DNA of 64,000 nucleotides from Eleusine coracana subsp. coracana (taxonomy: Eukaryota; Streptophyta; Magnoliopsida; Poales; Poaceae). This document shows, one piece after another, positions 22,481-34,149 of this stretch. Made by a program: the position numbers and the translations under genes. The notes under the pieces are model-generated. The model worked only from the letters and a program-made list of their open reading frames with translations. It did not search any database and was not told the DNA's origin. The first letter of the stretch is position 1. Each line of letters opens with the position of its first letter. Where the stretch lies: NCBI GenBank assembly GCA_032690845.1, contig CM064429.1, positions 10,138,569 to 10,202,568 on the forward strand, in the 5' to 3' direction.

Positions 22481-25400
22481 ATGTCAGGAAGCGATGGAGA
22501 GGGTGCGTCGCCCTAAAAATTTGATGAGTGTGTGAGCCAAAGTTAGCTACAGAAGGCTTTGCAGGCGGTTCAGAGTGATTTGGCAGAGACGATCACTAGG
22601 GTCATCACCGACGCCGTCACCAAGCTTCATCTGGGAGAAAGCATTGAGCGGTTGGATAAGAGAATCTCTAAGTTAACCGACCAGGTTGTCGAATTGGAGA
22701 CCGCTCACAAGACCACCAACACCAACACCAACAACGACGTTGAAGACGATCATGATGAAGAAATGGTGTTTAAGGTTGATGGCACCGTCGATAGGTCAGC
22801 TACAAGGACCGCAAGGTTACGACTTCGTTTGCAACGTAACCCTCAAGGTATGGGTGGTTTCCACAATCACAACCGTCGCACACAAGGTAACCATGCTCCA
22901 GATGACCCGTATGCTAAAATTAAGTTTTCAATTCCTTCGTTTTCGGGTCAGTATAATGGTGATGCTTACCTTGATTGGGAAATGACTATAGAACAAAAAT
23001 TTAATGCTCACCTTGTTTCTGAACAACATAGAGTTAGACAAGCCACTAGTGAGTTTAAGGACTTTGCTATTGTTTGGTGGAGTGGTCTAGCTGCTGAAAC
23101 TGATTTGCCTACTACTTGGGAAGAACTTAAGGTAGCAATGTGTGATCGTTTTGTTCCTTATTCTTTTTATAGAGAGATTCGTAATAAAGTACAGCGTTTA
23201 GATCACGGAGATAAAACTGCTCAGGAGTATTTTCGTGAGCTTCAGAAGTGTTTGATTCATTGTGCTGTGGTTGAAAAAGTAGAGGATCAGATTTACCGCT
23301 TTTATTCTAGTTTGAGAAAAGAAATTTAGGACATCCTTGATTATAAAGAATTTTATACCCTCAACCAGTGTTTCCAGTATGCTATGCTTGCAGAGAAAGA
23401 ATCACAGGGACTTTTCCAGGCTTTTGAGGAGTACAGCAAGTCCAATAATTTCTACCCACCATGGCCGACGAGGACTTCGGGGCTGCCCAAGTCATCTTTC
23501 CGGCAGCCCCCACCAGCTAGTGTTGTTTCTGCAGCACCAAGATCAGCCCCTGTCCCTTCTACGCGCTCAGGTAAAAATTCTATGCAGGTACCGGCTAGTA
23601 GTGCCTCCTCTGTTGCTTTGACGGGACGCACTACAGGGATTCAGTCCACCGCTGCCATGGTCTTGGTCATGTGCAGAAAGATTGCCCAAGTAGGCGGGCA
23701 TATGTGGCGACAGATGATGGCGGTTACATGAGCACCTCCGATGTGGAGGATGAGGAGGAGGACGTCGCTGCCACCACCGGTGACCTCATCCTTGGAGGCG
23801 AAGATACCATGGGCTACATGAATATTATTTTGCAGTGTGTGCTTAGCACACAAATCCAGCAGCCCGAGATGATGCAGCGACATAACTTGTTCTAGATTTT
23901 CTTCGTCATCAAGAACCGCCGAGCACGTGTCATCATTGATGGAGGAAGCTGCAATAATTTGGTGAGTTCTGATGTGGTTAAGAAGCTTGATTTGACCACA
24001 CGCCCACATCCATATCCATACTACATTCAAGGGTTAAATGACTCTGGAAAAGCTAAGGTAATACAAACTTATAGAGTTTCTTTTTTCATTGGTTCTTATG
24101 TGGATTCTGTCGATTGTGATGTTGTACTCATGCAAGGTTGTTCACTTTTATTGGGTAGACCTTGGGAATTTAATAATGATGCTGTACACCATGGTAAAAG
24201 TAATAAGTACACTTTTATGCATAAAGAAACTAAAATTACTTTGTTACCAATGACCCCTGCTGAAATTGTAGAAGCTAATTTAGAACGAGCTGCTAGTTTG
24301 AAAAATAAAGGCCCTAAAATTCAGCAACCTGTTAATTCTGATTATACACCAAGTAATGTTAATGATTCTTCAAGTTCTAAGGGTGTTGAAATTAAATTAC
24401 AAGGTCGTTCATGTCTTGCCACAAAATCTGAGCTTGCTGAAATTTCTGCTGATGATATTTGCTATGCTTTGATATGCAAACAAAACTTGTTTTCGCTTGG
24501 TGATATTGCTTCTAGTGCTTTGCCTCCTGTTGTCACTAACCTTTTGCAGGAGTATGAGGATGTTTTCCCAGCTGAGATACCCCCGGGATCGCCACCTTTG
24601 AGAGGGATTGAGAATCAAATTGATTTAATTCCTGGTGCTACTTTGCCAAACCGTGCTGCTTATAGGACCAATCCTGAGGAGACTAAGGAGATACAAAGAG
24701 AAGTCCAAGACCTTTTGGATCATGGGTATGTTCGTCAATCACTTAGTCCTTGTGCTATTTTTGTACTTTTGGTTCCTAAGAAAGATGGTTCTTGACGTAT
24801 GTGTGTAGATTGTAGAGCCATTAATAACATTACTATTAGGTATTGTCATCCTATTCCTAGGCTAGACGACATGGTTGATGAGTTATGTGGTGCTATAATT
24901 TTCACTAAAATTGATTTGCATAGTGGCTACCATCAAATTAGAATGAAACTTAGAGATGAATGGAAAACAGCTTTCAAAACCAAATTCGTGTTGTATGAGT
25001 GGTTAGTAATGCCTTTTGGTTTAACTAATGCACCTAGTATTTCATGCGTTTGATGAATGAGGTTTTAAGACCTTTTATTGGCAAATTTGTGGTTGTTTAT
25101 TTTGATGATATCTTGATTTATAGCAAATCCATAGATGATCATAGGATTCATTTGCGTGCTGTTTTTGATGCTTTGCGAGTTGCACGTTTATTTGCTAACC
25201 TTGAGAAGTGCACCTTTTGCATGGATCGAGTCTCTTTTCTTGGCTATGTTGTGACTCCACAGGCAATTGAGGTGGATGAGGTGAAGATTGAAGCCATAAA
25301 GAGCTGGCCTGTACCAAAAACTATCACACAGGTGAGGAGTTTTCTTGGTCTTGCAGGTTCCAGCCGCCGTTTTGTCAAAGATTTCAGCACAATTGCCGCA

Positions 25401-25846
25401 CCATTGCATGAGTTGACAAAGAAGGGCGTTGACTTCCATTTTGGTAAGGTACATCATGAGTCTTTTGATACTTTGAAGGACAAACTTACACATGCACCAT
25501 TGCTGCAATTACTCAATTTTGATAAGACTTTTGAGCTTGAATATGATGCTAGTGGTATAGGCATTGGTGGTGTTTTGATGCAAGATGGTAAACCTGTTAC
25601 ATACTTTAGTGAGAAAATTACTGGGCCTGTTTTGAATTATTCCACGTACGATAAGGAACTATATGCACTTGTACGTTCTTTAGAGACGTGGCGTCACTAT
25701 TTGTTGCCCAAAGAATTTGTTATTCATTCTGATCATGAATCACTTAAGTATATTCGTTCTCAATGTAATTTGAACCGTAGGCATGCTAAATGGATTGAGT
25801 TTATTGAGTCTTTTTCTTATATTATTAAACATAAGAAAGGGAAGGA
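22481..25846 (+). pseudogene. Ty3/Gypsy gag-pol (gag, zinc knuckle, protease, RT, RNase H), degenerate
   Basis: Gag starts at ATG 22481 (MSGSDGEG), has two early stops before 22559, then an open stretch with the gag core (YLDWEMTIEQKFNAH, WEELKVAMCDRFVPYSFYREI). A stop lies at 23327. The zinc knuckle near 23640-23690 is split by a 1-bp loss (CHGLGHVQKDC remains). The protease motif reads IIDGGSCNNLVSS. RT follows (RMCVDCRAINN, TKIDLHSGYHQIRM, MPFGLTNAP, YFDDILIYSKS, the last being the catalytic YxDD box), with a TGA at 24793-24795 where Trp is expected and a 1-bp loss near 25035. RNase H is recognisable (ELEYDASGIGIGGVL, YSTYDKELYALVR). Similarity stops at about 25846, where minus-strand Copia sequence begins; integrase and 3' LTR are missing. 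Confidence 0.93.
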
Positions 25847-28800
25847 TAGGCATGAACATTCGACCCATAACCAAGCAAGAAACCTTCATCAACTTTTGGA
25901 GAAAATTTAGAAGTCATTGGATTTCTTGTTTAGCATAAAACATTTGCTCCCAAAAACACGAAAGTAGAAAATATTAGGCTTGTTACCGGTTAGTAGCTCA
26001 TATGATGTTTTCTTCAATAGTCGATGGAGATACAACCGGTTGGAGGCATGGCATGTGGTGTTGACGACTTCGGCCCAAAAGCGGTCGGACGTCTTGTATT
26101 CATCAAGCATTGTTCTTGCCATCTCAATGAGCGTGCGGTTCTTTCTTTCGGCCACCCCATTTTGTTGAGCGGAGTATGGTGCCAAAAATTCATGCTTGAT
26201 GCCTTGTTCATCGAGATACTCTTCAACTTGAGTGTTCTTGAATTTGGTGCCGTTGTCACTCCTTATTTTCTTGATCTTGACTTCATATTCATTTTGTGCT
26301 CTTTTCATGAATGTCTTGAGCACATCTTTTACTTCACCTTTATCATGTAAAAAGAATACCCACGTGAAGCGAGAAAAGTCATCAACAATTATAAGACCAT
26401 ATTTGTTACCACCAATACTTATGTAGGAGATAGGGCCGAATAGGTTCATGTGCAACATCTCCAATGGCCTTCTGGTGGTCATCACATTCTTGGCGGGGTG
26501 TGATGCTCCAACTTGTTTTCTCGCTTGGCATGCACTACAAATTTTATCCTTCTGAAAGCAAACGTCGGTTAGTCCTATGATGTGGCCGCCCTTTTGGAGT
26601 TTGTGAAGATTTCTCATACCAACATGGGCTAGCCTTCTATGCCACAACCATCCCATATTGGACTTTGCTAATAAGCATGTACCAAGTCTAGCTTCATCCT
26701 TGGAGAAGTCCACAACTTAAAGCTTTCCTTTAAGCACACCCTTAAAAGCAACCGAGCCATCACTCCTCTTATAGACGATCACACCACATTTGTTGATCAA
26801 ACAATCATAGCCTATTTTACAAAATTACGTAATGGACAAAAGATTGAAGTCAACATGATCAACAAGCATAACCTTAGAGAGGGAATATAAAGGAGTGAGA
26901 GGGACTTTACCATAACCTAGTACTTGTCCTGTTCCATTGTCACCAAATATGATGTACTCATTTTTGTTGTGACTTGGCTCGAATGACTTCAACATCTTTT
27001 GTCTCCGGTCATATGATTGGTGCATCCACTATCAATCACCCAACCTTATCCTCCGGAGACATAGTCCTACAAAACAAATTAAGCTTTGTTTTTAGGTACC
27101 CAAATTTGCTTGGGTCCTTTTATGTTAGTCACAAGCACTTTGGACACCCACACACAAGCCTTTGGCCTCTTGTTGCGTGGCCCAACATATTCAGCAAAGA
27201 CACGACCATGCATGTTTCTCATCAACACATAAGAGGCATCAAAATCATAAAAGAGTGCACATGAGGTGTTAGGCACATTAGCATGAAAATCATCAACAAA
27301 AGAAGTTTGGTTAGTTTCATTGTTCTTGGCTTGCTTCTTTTGATAAGATCCTTCCTTGATGAACTTGAGGAACTCCTTCCCTTTCTTGTTGTCCCTAGCA
27401 TTATGCTTAGCACCCTCAACATAACCAATGCGATCCATGACATGTGGCATTCTAGTATATGAGTATGCACCTCTTGCATACTTTGCCTTCTTATCATCAA
27501 CAACATTTTTCTCATGTTGTATTTTGCTTTCAAGAGATTATACTTGCTTGTTCAAATCATCAATCAATTTGATATGCTTTCAAGAGATTATACTTGCTTG
27601 TTCAAATCATCAATCAATTTGATATTAGTAGCACAAGTATCAACATCAATATTATAGCATCTATCACATCCTTTGCTAGTGGAAGCATGAGAGGAATTAT
27701 TTGAGGAGGATGTGAAAGTTGAAAGAATCCTATATTGTTCTTCAAGAGACTTATGAGTCTTTTCCAAATCCTCATACTTTTCTTGAAGTTCATCTTTAAT
27801 GCTCTTAACATTCTCACAAGTATTCTCAATTTTAGTGAGAGACATAGTTAAGTCATTATTTTTCTTTCTCTCTTCTTCTAGGAGCTTCTCTTATTCAAGG
27901 TTTTTTTTCTTTTCAAGAATAAGCAAGTCTTCTTGTTTCTCAAGTAGCTCCTCTTGCCTATCATTTTCTTCCTTTTATTTTTCAAGTAATTCCATAAATT
28001 CAAGCATTTTGGGAAGTGAAGGATTAACATCATCATCATCATCATCACTACTACTTGCATAAGAGGAACACTTGTGTTTAGATTTTGTTACCTTTGATCC
28101 TCTTGCCATAAGGCACTTGTGAGTGTCATCATCATCATCATCACTTAAGCTTCTATGAAGTGTTGGTGAGAGTGACACCAATGGCAAGTGTAGCAATGCC
28201 TCCCTCATTCAAGTCGGATTTAGAGGAGGAAGATGGTTAATAGGATGAGTCATCAGAATTCCATTCTTGGCCAATGTGAGCTTCACCTCTTCTATGCTTC
28301 TTGTACTTCTTGTCTTTCTTGTGATGTTTGTCCTTCCTTCTTTCTTCCTTGTTCTTCTTCTTTGGATATTCTGCAATGAAATGTCCTTCATCACCACATT
28401 CATAACAAGTTCTCTTTGACTTTCTTGCTTTACCTTTATCATGGATTTTCTTCTTATAGCCATCTTTCTTAAGGAATGACTTGAATCTTCTCACGAGTAG
28501 AGCCATCTCATCGTCACTATTTTCATCACTAGAGTCAGCCACTTTCTTCTTCTTCCTTTCTTGCTTTTCTCGTGTAGCAATGAGTGCTACATTATTTTTG
28601 TCACCATTTGCTCCCTCATTTTGCTTGATCAAGGCATTTATTTTGTTGGCTTGATCATTTTGTTGCTTTTAGGAAAGAAGCTTCTCGAGCACTTCATCGG
28701 TGGAGAATGTTTTAAAGTTGTCCTTCTCTCTAATGTTTGAGCAAATGTTGCTATCCCAAGGTCTCAATGCTTGTAGTAGTCTCTTGTTGATATCCAAATC

Positions 28801-29442
28801 GGTCATTCTAGCTCCAAATGCTCTTCTTTGATTCATAATTCTCATGAGCCTATCATGAACTTCCTTTGGGCCTTCTCCCGGACCCATGATGAACAAGTTG
28901 AACTCATTTTGTAATTCTTCAAGTCTTGCATCTTTAACGGAATCAATGCCCTCATAGATAACCTCAAGTTTTCTCTATAGTTGGTTGGCATTCTTTATTC
29001 CGGCTACCTTGTCATACTCGGTGGAACTAAGTGCGAAAACAATTGCACTAGCAGCCACGGCATTGCGATGAATGTTGATTTGATCCTTACGGCTTGGATT
29101 GTCTCTATTTTCCCACAAAAAACCATTCTCGGTTATACTTGCAGCATGAGGACTCATGGATTCCAAATACATCATCATCTTGCATTTCCAATAATCATAA
29201 AATTGTCCATCAAAGTAGGGGAGTCTATCGGACCCTTGCCCAATGCGATCTTCTTTGAGATCATCATAATCAAACATGACATTGTTGTAGGTTTTTGGAA
29301 GCCCATCTTTATCAATATCTTCAGTCCTTGGATCTTCTTAAATACATCATCCTCGGTCCCTGCTCTGGATGTTCCACCAGGCGGAATTTCATTTCCCTTT
29401 GTCATCTTTATTTTCAAGCGGTTAAGCCTTCAAGAAGATCCC
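25847..29442 (-). pseudogene. Ty1/Copia gag-pol, 3'-truncated and degenerate
   Basis: Read on the minus strand from the primer site at 29454. The gag start has LPYFDGQFYDYWKCKM; the UBN2-type core is at 28896-28669 (MRIMNQRRAFGARM). A lysine-rich region carries the zinc knuckle CYECGDEGHFIAEY, in which the last Cys is Tyr. Then come an acidic/serine region, the GAG-pre-integrase domain (WLWHRRLAHVGMRNLHKL, ICSACQARK) and the integrase core (HMNLFGPI, IVDDFSRFTWVFFL, IRSDNGTKF, YSAQQNGVAERKNRTL) with its D, D and E. Frameshifts and stops are frequent, including one caused by a 50-bp duplication. The frame ends in DEGFLLGYGSNVHAY at about 25847; RT, RNase H and the 3' LTR are gone. Confidence 0.92.
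27525..27624 (-). repeat. 50-bp perfect tandem duplication in the Copia gag-pol
   Basis: The 50-bp unit starting TGCTTTCAAGAG at 27525 is repeated exactly at 27575. Since 50 is not divisible by three it shifts the reading frame. Identity of the two copies indicates a recent event. Confidence 0.92.
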
Positions 29443-29454
29443 GCTCTGATACCA
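29443..29454 (-). other. Primer binding site, initiator tRNA-Met
   Basis: On the minus strand TGGTATCAGAGC follows the LTR by two bases, a perfect 12-base match to the usual initiator tRNA-Met site of plant Copia elements. It proves the LTR at 29457-30169 is the 5' LTR. Confidence 0.9.
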
Positions 29455-29456
29455 AT

Positions 29457-30169
29457 TGAAAATGCCTAGAGGGGGGGGGTGAATAGGCAATTATCCCTGA
29501 AATTCACTTAATAATAAAAGTTAAATGCGCAGTATCGGACTTGTCTGACGATTGTGGGTAAAGTCTGATGACTTGTCCGATGGCACGAGATAGAAAAGTA
29601 GATCGGCCGGGTAAATATTAAAATTAGTGCAAGGCCAGCTAGGAGAAAGTGAATACAAGCAAAGGGAAGCTAAAAAAATAAGGAGAGCAACTAGCAAGCA
29701 ATCTACACAAGTTAATTTAAGAAATACGAAGCAAACCCTAACTAGCAAGTTTATGAGCAAGAACAAGTGAATGAAAGACAAGTAATTAAAGCACAAGATT
29801 TGTTCACCGAAGTTCAGCTCCACAAAGAAGCCTACGTCTCCGTTGAGGGATCCACAAAGGACCGGGTCTAGAAAGGGGAATTTTGCACTTAGTTCACCTC
29901 CGCTTCACACTTTTGTGTCCCTCTTAATAGTATGGCTTTTCCTATACTCAAGATTTAAAATAAAACTTCATGAACTTCATTGTTGAGCATATTTTGAATT
30001 TCATCTTTGAAGCACTTTGCCATCTTCTTTTCTCCCTTTTTGTTTCTATGCATTTAATCATCAAACTTTGGCTTATTATCTACACACATGCTCATTAAAA
30101 GATTAGTCCATTCTTAATTGTATTGACGCCAATCACCAAAATAAAATTAGGGGCTTAGATGCACCTTCA
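29457..30169 (-). mobile_element. 5' LTR of the Copia element, internally deleted
   Basis: It starts TGAAAATGCCTAGA and ends TAGATGCACCTTCA (713 bp). It matches both ends of the solo LTR at 8615-10172, but lacks about 0.85 kb between the ACCGGGTCT block (29870) and GGGAATTTTGC (29877), with a few filler bases at the junction. The lost segment is exactly the part that holds the palindrome array in the other copy. Confidence 0.9.
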
Positions 30170-33100
30170 ATATGTCTAGCATGTGTTGCACAATATGGTA
30201 AAACTATGACTGATCAAGTACAATTTATGATAGATGGGAGTCTTACAAGATCCTTTAGAAACATGCATAGTTCTCCTAGTACTAGTGCTGTTTTTACTCC
30301 AAGTTCATCGGCTACACCTGCTGCACATTCTAAAAAATCCTCCTTATGGCATGCCGTTGAATTACTTTAATGGTCAAACTTCACTGGCTCAAAATAGTTT
30401 GCCTAATCTAGAAAAGTCGAGTGGTACAAAAGCAATAAGTGTTTCCGCCCCTGAGCCAATTGCTAGTATTCCTAGTTCGGTTACTAATAACCGAACCAAT
30501 GAACTTGCTAATTTTGTTCCTCCTTATAGGACTATTACATATAGTGTTCCACCAAACTCAACTGCAGGTAATAGTGTTCCTTATGGTCCTATACCTGATG
30601 CCCAATTTACTAGGCACCATAATCAAACCACACCACAAGCTCAAACACAAAGAGCTCCTATAACTACTATGGAGGAATATTTAGCTGCTGCAAAAGAGGA
30701 TTTCAGTAGGCAAATTAGGGAGAATTTGGGTATTGATTTGCAAAGTAAAACTCATGTTTACTAAAGCCTTATCCTAGAAATTTTGATACAGTAGCTTATC
30801 CTATTGGTTGGCGTGTTCCTGATTTTGTAAAGTTTAATGGAGAAGATACTAAAACAAATAGGGAGCATGTTAGTCAATATTTGGCTCAATTAGGAGAAGC
30901 TAGTGCTTTTGATGCTTTGAAAGTGCGATTATTTTCTTTGTCATTAACTGGAACTGCATTTTCATGGTTTTCTTCATTGCCTCCTAATTCTATTTATTCA
31001 TGGGAACAATTAGAGCTTAAGTTTCATGATCACTTCTATAGTGAAGAAAGTAAATTGAAATTGTCTCATTTAACATCGGTTAAGCAAGGACGTGATGAAT
31101 TGGTTAATAATTATATTAGAAGATTCAAAGATAAAAAAAAACCGATGCTTTAATTTGAGAATTTCTGAAAAAAATTTGACTGATCTAGCTTTTAATGGGT
31201 TACAGTCTTATCTTAGAGAAAAATTAGAAGGTCATGATTTTATATCTCTTACTCAATTGCAGCAAAAGGCTTTGGTTCAAGAAAACCGAAGTAAAGAGTC
31301 TAAAGATAGTCATAGAACGTCTTGTCATAATGTGCATATTGTAGAATGATTCTGATAGTTCTAGTGATGAGGCTAATGATGTTTATGCTGCAGAGTTTGT
31401 ATGGCCACCTAAAGCTAAATCATATGCTTGTGATTCTCTTAAGCCGATTCATAAAAATCGACAAGAAGAAATGAGATTTACTTTTGATGTAGCTAGATGT
31501 GATAAGATTTTTGATGAGTTGCATAAAGGTGGTTACATTCGATTATCTCATTCTAAACCTCCATTAGATGAGTTGAAACAAAAGGCATATTGTAAATGGC
31601 ATAATTCATATTCTCATGCTACTAATGATTGTAATGTCTTTTGTTGATAGGTCCAATCAGCCATTAATGAAGGACGATTGAGTCTTAAAGAAATGCAGGT
31701 TGATAAGCATCCTTTTCCTATCAATACTATTAATTTGCAGAATTCCAAGGTGCTGATTCGATCGGAACATGCTGACACAACTAAAGACAAGAATCTGATC
31801 ATTGGTGATAAAAGGCCAATTACAACAAATGACAAGATTTTATCAAGGGTGGTGGTGCTTGAGAAAACTTCAGATGGCAAAGAATCTCTGAAGATTACAC
31901 TGAGGTCTTCCATATTTGGGGGGCAACCAAGTTGCTCAGGCTCAATGGTAGAATCTAGATAGTAGAAGGCACAGGTAAAGCTGGTCAGAGTGATTACAGA
32001 ATCCGGTCAGACTGGTTTGGGAGAGCGGTTAGACCGGTTTCTGAAACCGGTCAGACTGGTTCTTTACAGTGGAGGCCAAAAACTTTCAAACCTAAAAGCT
32101 CTGAAGTCGAGAAGTGGAAATCTAATGAAGACAATGTTTAGAAGAAGAAAGAAAAGGCTAAATTGACGTTTGATAAGTTATTTGACAAGTATTCCAAGCA
32201 AAAGGCTGTTTCTCTGAATCAAAAACATTCAAGATCACCACCAAGACAGAGGAGACCAGAATTGTTACAAAGAGATTCATGCCCTTCAGTATCATGGGAA
32301 CATGTTGTAGATCATTTTGCATATCCATTGTGGGATCCTTACCGAGGAATGTGGGTGTCATGTCCTCCCATGCAAGTTCCTGCTTTCCATCTAGGCTGGG
32401 GGCACCTCAAAGATTAGTATTTGACTGGTTATCAAGACCGTTACATGAATGATTGGGTTCACGTCAATCAGGGCCGCAATATTTTAATACAGTATCAGGT
32501 CATCATCCAAATCGGTCAGACCGGTTTTTCCTGGTAGATCCAGATCACCTCTAAGAAAGCAATATAGATCACTTCTCAAGGAGCTTCAAGGAGGACTACT
32601 TTTAATGATGTAATTAAAATTGGCTCTAATGATGTAGTGACTAAAGATAGCTTTAAAGGACCAGTTGTTATTGATGGATTGGTCAGTTCTCATATTATAA
32701 ACACTTCTGTTTAGTTTACTCCTGCTGCTAATGATCATGAAGCTGGGCTGAGTAATGTTGATTCTAAGTATACTATATCTCAATGGTGTCCTTAGGGGTT
32801 GAATCATACTCAAAAGAGGAAGTTGCAGCGGTTGCGTATTAAAAAGATAAAGGAAGAAGAGATTGAAAGGCAAAGAGATGAGTCCTTCAATAATATAAAG
32901 CCAATGCAATAGAGACCAAAGGAAATTGCCAAGGTACAGGAGCAGGAAGTAGCAGTATCAGATGTGCAGCAAGGGGCATCAAAGACAAAACTGGTCAGAC
33001 CGGTTGTAGAATCGGTCAAACCGGTTTGTGCAGAGGCAGTTGAAGATACTAGTTGGCTGAAGGTGAACTGGTTTCGTCTGTTATACATACTTCAGAGGAT

Positions 33101-33345
33101 CAAGAGGACTTGGAAGAGGAGATGGTGGATTATGAACCTTCACCGACACGGGATGCTATGGATGTCAATGTTGTTTATTTATCTTCGGATTATTCTCTTG
33201 TTGGTGAAGAGGAAGAAAGGGATGCTGCTCATTTTAATTTTGGACCTCAAAGTGCTGTGTTTGAAAAGCCTAAGGAATCGGGGAACCACCTGAAATCATT
33301 ATACATCAGGGGACACATAGATGTACATAATGCCTGGTAAGTAAA
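30170..33345 (+). pseudogene. Ty3/Gypsy element 3, gag to start of protease, degenerate
   Basis: The frame begins within an N-terminal gag spacer (VAQYGKTMTDQVQFMIDG). The gag core follows at 30881-31330 (GTAFSWFSSLPPNSIYSWEQ, HLTSVKQGRDELVNNYIRRF, LTDLAFNGLQSYLREKLEGH). Next come an HCKWHNSYSHATNDCN-like region at about 31590, a long low-complexity spacer with many ACCGGT motifs, and VVYLSSDYSLVGEEEE then KSLYIRGHID at 33170-33330, the lead-in to the aspartic protease. The protease active site, RT and everything after are missing; LINE sequence follows. Multiple frameshifts are present. The Copia LTR at 30169 interrupts it on the left. Confidence 0.85.
31985..33035 (+). repeat. Scattered GACCGGTTT/AAACCGGTC motifs in Gypsy element 3
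   Basis: About ten copies of ACCGGT(C/T) in paired inverted form occur at 31985-32062, 32505-32528 and 32990-33030, spaced irregularly. The tightest cluster pairs ACCGGTTTCTGAAACCGGT, itself an inverted repeat. Confidence 0.8.
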
Positions 33346-34125
33346 TGGTTATTTACATTAATTAATGAGGATGGGTTATGGCAAACTATTCTAAGGAGGA
33401 AATACTTAAGAAACAAAATGATTACACAAGTAGAGAAAAAAAACTATCCTAAAGCTTTAGGAGGATAAATGGCTGGGTAATATTACTCTAAACACACAAT
33501 ATCCTTTGTTATACTTCATTGCTAGAAGAAAACATTCCACTGTTACCATTGTCTTTAGCATTGTTCCTCTTAACATTTCTTTTAGGAGGGGTCTAGTAGA
33601 ACCGAACATAGCTCTTTGGTATAATTTAGTGAGAAGAATTGCTCATACTAGATTAAATGACCAGTACGACGATTTTTGATGGAATTTACAACAAAATAGA
33701 ATATTTTCTGTGCGATAAATGTATTGCGCCTTAATATGTAATACAATATAAGACATAACAAGACATTATGGAAATAAAAAAATTCCTCTAATGATTATGA
33801 TTTTCATATAATATCTAAAAAGGGGGTTGTTGTAACCAGGGGTGGAGCCAGCAATTGACCCAAGAGTGTGCTGAACTCTTGTTGAACATGTCATTAGGCT
33901 TATAGTTAGATCATTAGGCTTATAGTTAGATTATTTGCCTACCAATGTTCTAACTTTGTAATTACATAAGCTAACGTTTTGGCGCACAAGGGGGTGCTGC
34001 AGCACGGGCAGCATCCCTTATGGCGCCGCCACTGGTTGTAATGAAGGACAATCTGGCTAAGCGGTTGTACGTGAAGAGCGAGGGCAGAGAGAGCTACAAG
34101 AAATGTGTTCTACGTGATTTTGAAG
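33346..34125 (+). pseudogene. LINE (non-LTR retrotransposon) fragment split by a MITE
   Basis: Decayed text of the region between reverse transcriptase and the zf-RVT domain of plant LINEs is readable in several frames: LINEDGLWQTILRRKYL, FRRGLVEPNIALWYN, then after the MITE TKDNLAKRLYVKSEG. Many stops and indels are present. It continues on both sides of the MITE at 33837-34034, with an 8-bp duplication at the split. No 3' poly(A) tail or 5' end was found. Confidence 0.7.
33837..34034. mobile_element. hAT-type MITE in the LINE fragment
   Basis: It begins CAGGGGTGGAGCCA and ends TGGCGCCGCCACTG, typical hAT-MITE termini (198 bp). It is flanked by 8-bp duplications GTTGTAAC (33829-33836) and GTTGTAAT (34035-34042), 7 of 8 identical. 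A 20-bp tandem duplication (ATCATTAGGCTTATAGTTAG) lies inside. Confidence 0.9.
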
Positions 34126-34149
34126 GCCTCTCCCGGTGAAGGTGAAAAG

